Assembly: GCF_004664715.2 (NCBI RefSeq)
Contig: NC_051075.1
Location: 31,578,504-31,642,503 of the forward strand
Direction of reading: 5' to 3'
DNA: 64,000 bases
DNA from: Peromyscus leucopus
Lineage: Eukaryota > Chordata > Mammalia > Rodentia > Cricetidae
Shown here: positions 58,240-64,000 of the stretch, piece by piece
Position numbering within the stretch: position 1 is the first letter of the stretch
How the letters are laid out: the number at the start of each line of letters is the position of its first letter
Position numbers and translations under genes: made by a program
The notes under the pieces: model-generated
Database searches by the model: none
The model's input: only the letters and a program-made list of their open reading frames with translations
What the model was told of the DNA's origin: nothing

Positions 58240-59155
58240 AAACCCCGTGAATGTTATCTGTGGAAGTCTTGTTTGTCTCCTTATGTTCAAGGATAACCAC
58301 TATTCAAATTTTTGTTGAAAGTGTCCAGGTTTACCCACTGGTATAATAGTGATGTGACTGTTAAGGGGCTGGCCAACCACTCTATCTTTGAGTTTAAAGC
58401 CCACTTCATAGGAAGAAATACATGCCTGGCAATGTAAACCTTGTCGAAACCCATACGTGGGGAGACCATAGATCTTGGAATAGGGGAAATACTACTGATG
58501 TCTAGCTAAACTGGCATAGTACTCAACTGCTTTCCAAATTATTATGCTTATACTAACAGACAAATACTACTCCCAGCCTTAATCAGAAAAGATTCTCTAT
58601 TCAGTAAATAGTGGAGATCACTTTTGTTCAAGATGCTGAGAATAAGAGGCAACTGAGGGCTCAGGCCCACACAGAACATTTATTCCTTCCCCTGTGTGGT
58701 CCAAGAAGAGAGAGTAGAGTGATCTAAGAGCCAGAATACAAGGGGAAGGGCTGCAAAATATTCTCTTCAGAGCATCATATTGCCTTCACAGACATGATCT
58801 TACAGCAGCTACCCGTTGTCTGTTCTAGGAATTCACAAAACTGGGCCTGTCAATGGTCAATCACAGTCCTGGAGGGGCTCATGGATTGCTGCTCATCCTA
58901 GGTAAACTACTGATTATTAATGAATTTTGAGGTGGCAAGAACAGTCATTGGTGTCAATTGTGTCCCAAGCATAACTGGCTCCAGTGGACAGTTCCAAACT
59001 TTTGGTCATACCATAGACCTTCATTAGAATCAGTGGAATACACACACAAAAGACTTTTCCACAAAATGTGGAAAAGTAACTTTCAGGTGGAGTGGTTGAC
59101 AGGTTTGGGTGGAGGATTAAATACTGGGAAACAAACTGTACTCTTTTTATGCTAA
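58240..59155 (+). mobile_element. L1 LINE 3' UTR (rodent Lx-like), plus strand, diverged
   Basis: Blocks gactgttaaggggctggccaacc, actgctttccaaattattatgcttatactaacagacaaatac, tcacagacatgatcttacagcagct and tccagtggacagttccaaac...cattagaatcagtgg follow the 3' UTR order I remember. It contains a perfect 11-bp-arm hairpin at 59053-59077. Confidence 0.5.
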
Positions 59156-60865
59156 ATCAAAATGTTTATATTTTGAGTTTTAGATATAGCAATGTACTTT
59201 ATGTATTTTCCTGTTGGTATTCCCATATATTATTGAGAGGAAATTCACCTCTCTTGATGCTAGTATCTTAGAATCATCTTCTCTCACTGGAGAATAGCCA
59301 ACCCTGTATCTATGCTCCAGTGAATTCTTTACCTACCAATGATGATTTGATCTTTTTCACTTATGAAAGGGTTCCTAAAGAGCTCTCCTGATAATGCATG
59401 ATGCAGAGTCTCAGCTGGCCATCTCTTGTCATTAAACAAGGCTTACAGTAGTGGGACTGGGTTGGATTCAATTGAGTTGTTGGCCAACGGTGTCCCATGA
59501 ATTAATAGTCTCTGTGTGGGGCAGACAAGACATCAACACAGCCCAGTGTAAGGTGGAAGTTCCCAACTGTTAAACTCCCAAAAGTCCACTCCTCAAGGGA
59601 ACTTGAATAGGCAAGGCCATGCTTATTAAACTTATTGCAGTGAAAGTTAATAATATCGCCGCTGAATCCCAGCAATATGTGAAAGGGGAAAGTCAGGGAG
59701 CACATTTTCAAAGACCTTAGCACCTGAGCTAAACAATTTTAAGATGAATTTTGCAAAGTAGGAAACTCTTTTTTGGTTACAAAGTTTTATAGCATAATAA
59801 TGTTAACTTAGTTGATATGAGTAGATTCTAAAATCAAACCTTGCAGATCAACAGCTTATTAGTAACGAAAACTAAATGATGGCATTATTTTCCTAGTCTT
59901 CTAAGACTAGGAAATTTAGGGACTTATTGTCATGCTGTTTGTTCCCAGTCACACTAGTGTTCAGCACAGGTGGAGAGAAATATTTTACTATCAGATCTAA
60001 GGTAAATAAAATAGAGGATATTGTATTTTGCTAACTTCATAAAACAGAACTAGTGGTCAATTCAGTTTTGATTTTGTATAGGAATTTATCTAAATACAGA
60101 GCTGATGTTGTAGGGGCATAAATCAATTTTTCTTTTAACTTAATGCTTCAAATTAAAAATCCCAGGAGTTAAAGCATATTTCCAGATCTCTATACTTCTT
60201 CTGGATTCTATAGTTAAGTTTCTGCTCATGATTTTTAGTGGTGTAGCAAGTTTTCTTTGTTTGTATGTTTATTCATGGATACCTTATGAAAATAATGCTT
60301 AATCTGTATAATTTACATATTCTAAAAAGAAAATGCTTATGTAATAACCTCTATGATTTTATAGGCAAATGAGAGGGAGATAATATATGTGATATGATGC
60401 ATGGTAAACAGACAAGTGATCGCCTAATGGTCCAGCACAGGTAGAGGTAATGTCTTTGGCACAGTTACTTATTTTTCTAAGTAATCTTATGGGCAAGAGT
60501 TAGTGAAGTAAAGAGAAGGTTGAGCTCTGCAATGGCCAAGAAAGAATCAGTTACTATTTCCCGGTGAGAATATGCTGTCAAGAGGGCTGTTTGTATAGTA
60601 AATAAACACACCACTCGGAAGGGCCTGACAAGAAGAAAGCAGAGTGCACTACAAGCCCCAGAACACTCTCCTCTCTGCTCTGACCATTTTAATGTTATTA
60701 GCTCCAACGAAACAGAAGTCAGAGTCACAAAGAGCTGAAGAAGTCCCTGTCTCCACTGCTAGAGAATGGCAAGAGAAGAGTGACAGGGTTCTTTCTGCAA
60801 GGGCCAATTTTTGTCTAATGTTTGCATGAGTGTAACAGGAATGACAGACCACAAAGAAGTGTTTT
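59156..60865. other. Mostly unclassified DNA, no gene seen
   Basis: 59.3-59.75 kb may be an old ERV or LINE piece but is not recognised. A perfect 12-bp-arm inverted repeat lies at 59889-59914. Antiparallel short frames at 60477-60852 have no known features. Confidence 0.35.
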
Positions 60866-61345
60866 TAGTTAGGGTTTCTATTGCTGTGATTTAAAAAAAA
60901 AATTGACCTAAATCACTCTGGGGAGGAAAGGGTTCATTTCATCTTACAACTTGCAGTCCATAATACCAGGACAAGGATGCTATTGCTGTGATTTAAAAAA
61001 AAAATTGACCTAAATCACTCTGGGGAGGAAAGGGTTCATTTCATCTTACAACTTGCAGTCCATAATACCAGGACAAGGATGCAAGGCAAGACCCTGGAGC
61101 AAAGGCCATAAAGGAATGCTGCTTAGTGGCTGGTGCCTCATGGCTTTTCCATTTTGTTCTGCAATAGCACTCAGAATGACCAGCCCTGGAATGGTGCCAC
61201 ACAAACTGAGCTGGCCCCTCCAATATCAATGAATAATTAAGAAAATGCACTTAAAACTTGCCTACAGGCAATTTGTAAGGAGGCATTTTCTCCAGTGAGA
61301 GTCCAAATGACTGGCTTATGGCAAGCTGACACAAAACGAGGTAGT
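60866..61345 (+). mobile_element. URR1-like hAT element with internal tandem duplication
   Basis: Starts tagttagggtttctattgctgtgat and shows the family's order: ctggggaggaaagggttcatttc, gcagtccataatacc, gaatgctgcttagtggc, ctcatggcttttcc, cctccaatatcaatgaataattaagaaaatgc, ggcattttctccag, and gcaagctgacacaaaac. A 102-bp segment near the left end is present twice in perfect tandem (60879-61082). No transposase gene; non-autonomous. Confidence 0.65.
60879..61082. repeat. Perfect 102-bp tandem duplication
   Basis: Copies at 60879-60980 and 60981-61082 are identical, including the ten-A run, and abut exactly. Confidence 0.97.
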
Positions 61346-61759
61346 ATAAAAAGGGACTTAAATACTTTAATAACACAGTTTAAATAAATGAGCTGAAAGA
61401 CTTTGGTGACAATTTTTAGTTACAGAACCAAACTTATAACCACTTAGTCTTAAACTGAGCAAAACATAATTGATATCTAAGTTACTTAAGCCAAGATCCT
61501 TGTATGGGTAATTGAAGCGATCTCAAATGAAACATTGTCTGGTAAAATAACTAAATTGTTTCTCTGCTCATTATCTGAATAACACTGAATTATAAAGTGA
61601 ATTGGAAACCTAAGTCATTTAATGATGTTATGATACTATAAGGGGCCTGCCCAAATAAGTTTGCTTTTTCTTGCTTGGAGCCTGTGACTCTGACTCGGGA
61701 ATCTTCTTTTTGCTTTTTACATAAAAAAAAAAAAAGAAAAGTAGGAAATATGCATCACA
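61346..61759. other. Unclassified AT-rich DNA, no gene seen
   Basis: No recognised repeat. Short A-rich run at 61722-61740 next to the LTR. Confidence 0.4.
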
Positions 61760-61765
61760 CTCTTG

Positions 61766-62124
61766 TGTAGTGCCTGTGCTACTACCCATTCACCATGTCC
61801 AAGTGAAGGGCTGAGGATTAAAACAGAGACAAGACAGCAGGTCATTCATCTCAGTAGAATGCCCTTTATTGTAGGAGGGAAGAGGCCTTAAGTACAGGCT
61901 TACAGCACAGTGGGAGAACCCCAGAGGGCAGAAGTTCACTACAGATGTTTTACATTCTTGCATCCTAGCTGTTTACACCAATACACAGGATACACAAACA
62001 AGGAAACTCCAGTAAGTTGTTTAGGAGGAAGGAAACCAGCAGGGAATTGAAATATGGAGGATATCTGATCAAGGTCAGCAAGCAAGGCAACAGCTAGCCA
62101 GGGAACCTGGGTCAGGACCCAACA
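61766..62124 (-). mobile_element. Solo LTR, minus strand, 359 bp, perfect 6-bp TSD
   Basis: In sense orientation it begins tgttgggtcctgacccagg, has a poly-A signal in ctacaataaagggcattc, and ends gcactaca. The hexamer ctcttg flanks it exactly at 61760-61765 and 62125-62130. TG...CA ends and a 6-bp duplication suggest a class II (ERVK-like) solo LTR. No internal viral sequence adjoins on either side. Confidence 0.88.
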
Positions 62125-62130
62125 CTCTTG

Positions 62131-63614
62131 CAGGTATTATAGCAGCTAAATGTGATAATAAATTGAAACTGTTTTCAACCAGTAAATATGCTAACATGCA
62201 TTGAAATACTTTATCATTACATATTTCAGTAGTATACATTTCTTATATTTTTACCATCAATCAATCTTTTACCCACTACCACAAATAAATAAATTCCTAA
62301 GAAACGTCTTCATTCTCCACTTCTACAAATAATTTTTGCCTTATTTATACATTTGAAGAAAGTTCATAAGCTGTGCTCTAATAAAAAACATGTCTAAGAA
62401 AGTAAAACAGCTGTGACTCAAGACATACTGAGTTTCAAATACAGGTACTTTTCTCTCGTTTTTCACTTTGTTGATTAGAGTGAAATCTGATGTTTTATTT
62501 TATGTATAGATTATTGTTGTTTCTCCAGTGTTGCCTTATTCTTTCTGCTTGATATAAGCTCTTGAGACTAGGGATTATGGTTTTGTAGCCATCCAGATTG
62601 TCGAATCAAAAAGTAATACATATAATACACCTCTGATAAGCTTGGTGAGTAAACCTAACAACGTGGCAATGTTTTATTCTATCGTATCAGACATATTTTC
62701 TGTTAGACCCAACAGAGTAAGAAATCATGCTCATCTCCAGTGTTAACTAAAAATATACTTTAAGCAAAAAGTAATATGTCATTGTACAGCTTAGCTGGGA
62801 GAAATGCTCTCACTTGTTATTACTACTGAATAAAGCAAAGCCACCGGAAATGTCATTTCTGAAATCACTTCAGTTGGTTCAGATTTTTGGAAGAGCTGAA
62901 AAGTTTGTAATAAAAAGAAACCTACCAGGGATCAATAAAGCTTTATTTCCACTTGAAGCTTCCTTATACTGCTATTTTCTTCCCTCCTATACAGCCACCT
63001 AAGGTCTTCAGGATACCAAGAGCACAGGCTTTTCAACAAAGAAATATAAGATGTATTTGAAGCACATTTTTATTCTTGTAGTTAAAATTGTTGCTTAGAA
63101 TGTGACTTTTACTACAGAATCCTTTAGGTTGTAATAAAATAAATAAATGCCATTTGATGTGTGACATATTTTAACTGAACTTACTGTAAAGCACAGATAA
63201 ACGTCAAACACTTATTTACATGTTTGATCCTTTAAATATATCTTAAGACACAAAGTATGGCAAATGACATACATGGAGGGGGCAGTTTAAAGAGCTTTTA
63301 AATTTTGTTGTAATTCCAGCAAAGGAAAAGAACAACTGTGACTTAAAAGCAGTCTGTATAAAGATCAATCTTCAGATAAAGCAGTATGTATAAAGCTCAA
63401 TCTTCACATTTCTTACTTTCAATTGCCAAAACTGTGAACAGATTTCAAAACACACATATATCTGCCAATGAATCAGGATTAATTTATATCGATATTTTTC
63501 TTGTTAAATGTAGCATTTGGGTGACTATTCAAATGATGTTTTGTATTTTATTTTTTCCCAACCTTTAGATATTTTTCTTACATATTATATTCACATTATG
63601 GTTTCACTTTTGTC
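62131..63614. other. Unique AT-rich DNA, no gene seen
   Basis: About 1.5 kb without recognised repeats. Short frames at 62814-63002 and 63386-63568 are unremarkable. Confidence 0.45.
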
Positions 63615-64000
63615 TTAGTTTTGGTTACTATTGCTATAATGAAATGCCATGACTAAGAGCAAGTTGGGGAGGAAGGGGTTTATTTGGCTTATAATTCCAT
63701 ACCCATAGGCCATCACAGAAGTAAGTTAAGACAGGAATTCAACTAGGGCAGGAATGTGGAGGCAATGGCTGATGAAGAGCTAATGGGTGATATGCTGATT
63801 TCTGGCTTTCTCCCCATGGCTTGCTCAGCCTGCTTTCTAATAAGACCCAAGATCACCAGCCCATCAGTGCCCCACCCACAATGGACTGGACACTTCCATA
63901 TCAATCGCTGATTTAGAAAATGCTCTACAGGCTTGCCTACCACCAGATCTCATGAAGGCATTTTCTCAGTTGGGTCTCCCTTATCTCAGATCACTCTAGC
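63615..64000 (+). mobile_element. URR1-like hAT element, runs off the window
   Basis: Starts gtcttagttttggttactattgctataatgaaatgcc, then gttggggaggaaggggtttatttgg, ggcttgctcagcctgctttc, ccatatcaatcgctgatttagaaaatgctctacaggcttgcctac, ggcattttctcagttgggtctccc and gatcactctagc at the window end. It is longer and better ordered than the copy at 60.9 kb. The minus-strand frame at 63743-63943 is repeat-derived. Confidence 0.7.

Noticed and set aside
1..64000. CRISPR array, operon, tRNA or rRNA gene, bacterial or phage system
   Set aside because: Regularly spaced direct repeats with unique spacers, clustered long frames and tRNA cloverleaves were not seen. tRNA-like A/B boxes belong to B2/B3/ID/B4 SINEs.

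Overview
This window reads as intergenic or deep-intronic DNA from a muroid rodent nuclear genome, most likely a cricetid (vole, deer mouse or hamster group). The main clue is the B1 SINE. Young copies carry the stretch gctttgcgcctttcctgg and the right-hand sequence cacttggtagtccaggctgg, which differs from the house-mouse B1 consensus as I know it. Other clues are B3/B4/ID-type SINEs, several rodent L1 3' ends, and LTRs of families I know from muroid genomes. Base composition is AT-rich with very little CpG. I see no prokaryotic gene organisation, tRNA or rRNA gene, CRISPR array or operon.

No protein-coding gene can be supported. Open frames are all short (about 60-130 codons). The longer ones are low-complexity translations of microsatellites, pieces of LINE ORF2, or readings of B1, LTR or L1 3' UTR DNA. 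The only frame that does not fall obviously into these classes is an 81-codon minus-strand frame at 10196-10441, which contains a long imperfect hairpin. I report it as uncertain.

Layout. 1-4.5 kb: LTR fragment, L1 ORF2 fragment, a B1 with perfect target-site duplication (TSD), a possible 1-kb LTR, and an L1 3' UTR ending in a (GAA)n tract. 4.5-11.3 kb: mostly unique AT-rich DNA with an old L1 and one B1. 11.3-14.4 kb: L1 3'-end pieces on both strands and a 155-bp polypyrimidine tract. 14.4-21 kb: mostly unique, with a young B1, two CTCF-like motifs, a hAT-type fossil and an old L1 3' end. 21-26 kb: a dense repeat cluster, chiefly a minus-strand L1 with 5' UTR-like tandem monomers, interrupted by an LTR and a B1. 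26-31 kb: B3 SINEs plus a long unique tract. 31-36 kb: degraded L1 ORF2, LTRs, and a nested LTR/LTR/B1 structure with a 6-bp TSD. 36-39.7 kb: unique tract with homeodomain-like motifs. 40-43.8 kb: solo LTR, B1s and an LTR containing B1-derived modules. 43.8-48.6 kb: unique. 48.6-56.6 kb: two L1 3' ends and several SINEs. 56.6-64 kb: mixed unique DNA, an L1 3' UTR, a solo LTR with perfect TSD, and two hAT-like elements, one with a perfect 102-bp internal tandem duplication.

No genes act together here. What the sequence offers is a record of transposition, some DNA tracts prone to unusual structure, and candidate regulatory or conserved non-coding segments that need comparative data. I found no convincing undescribed biological system. 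Repeat family names come from remembered consensus sequences, not from a database search.
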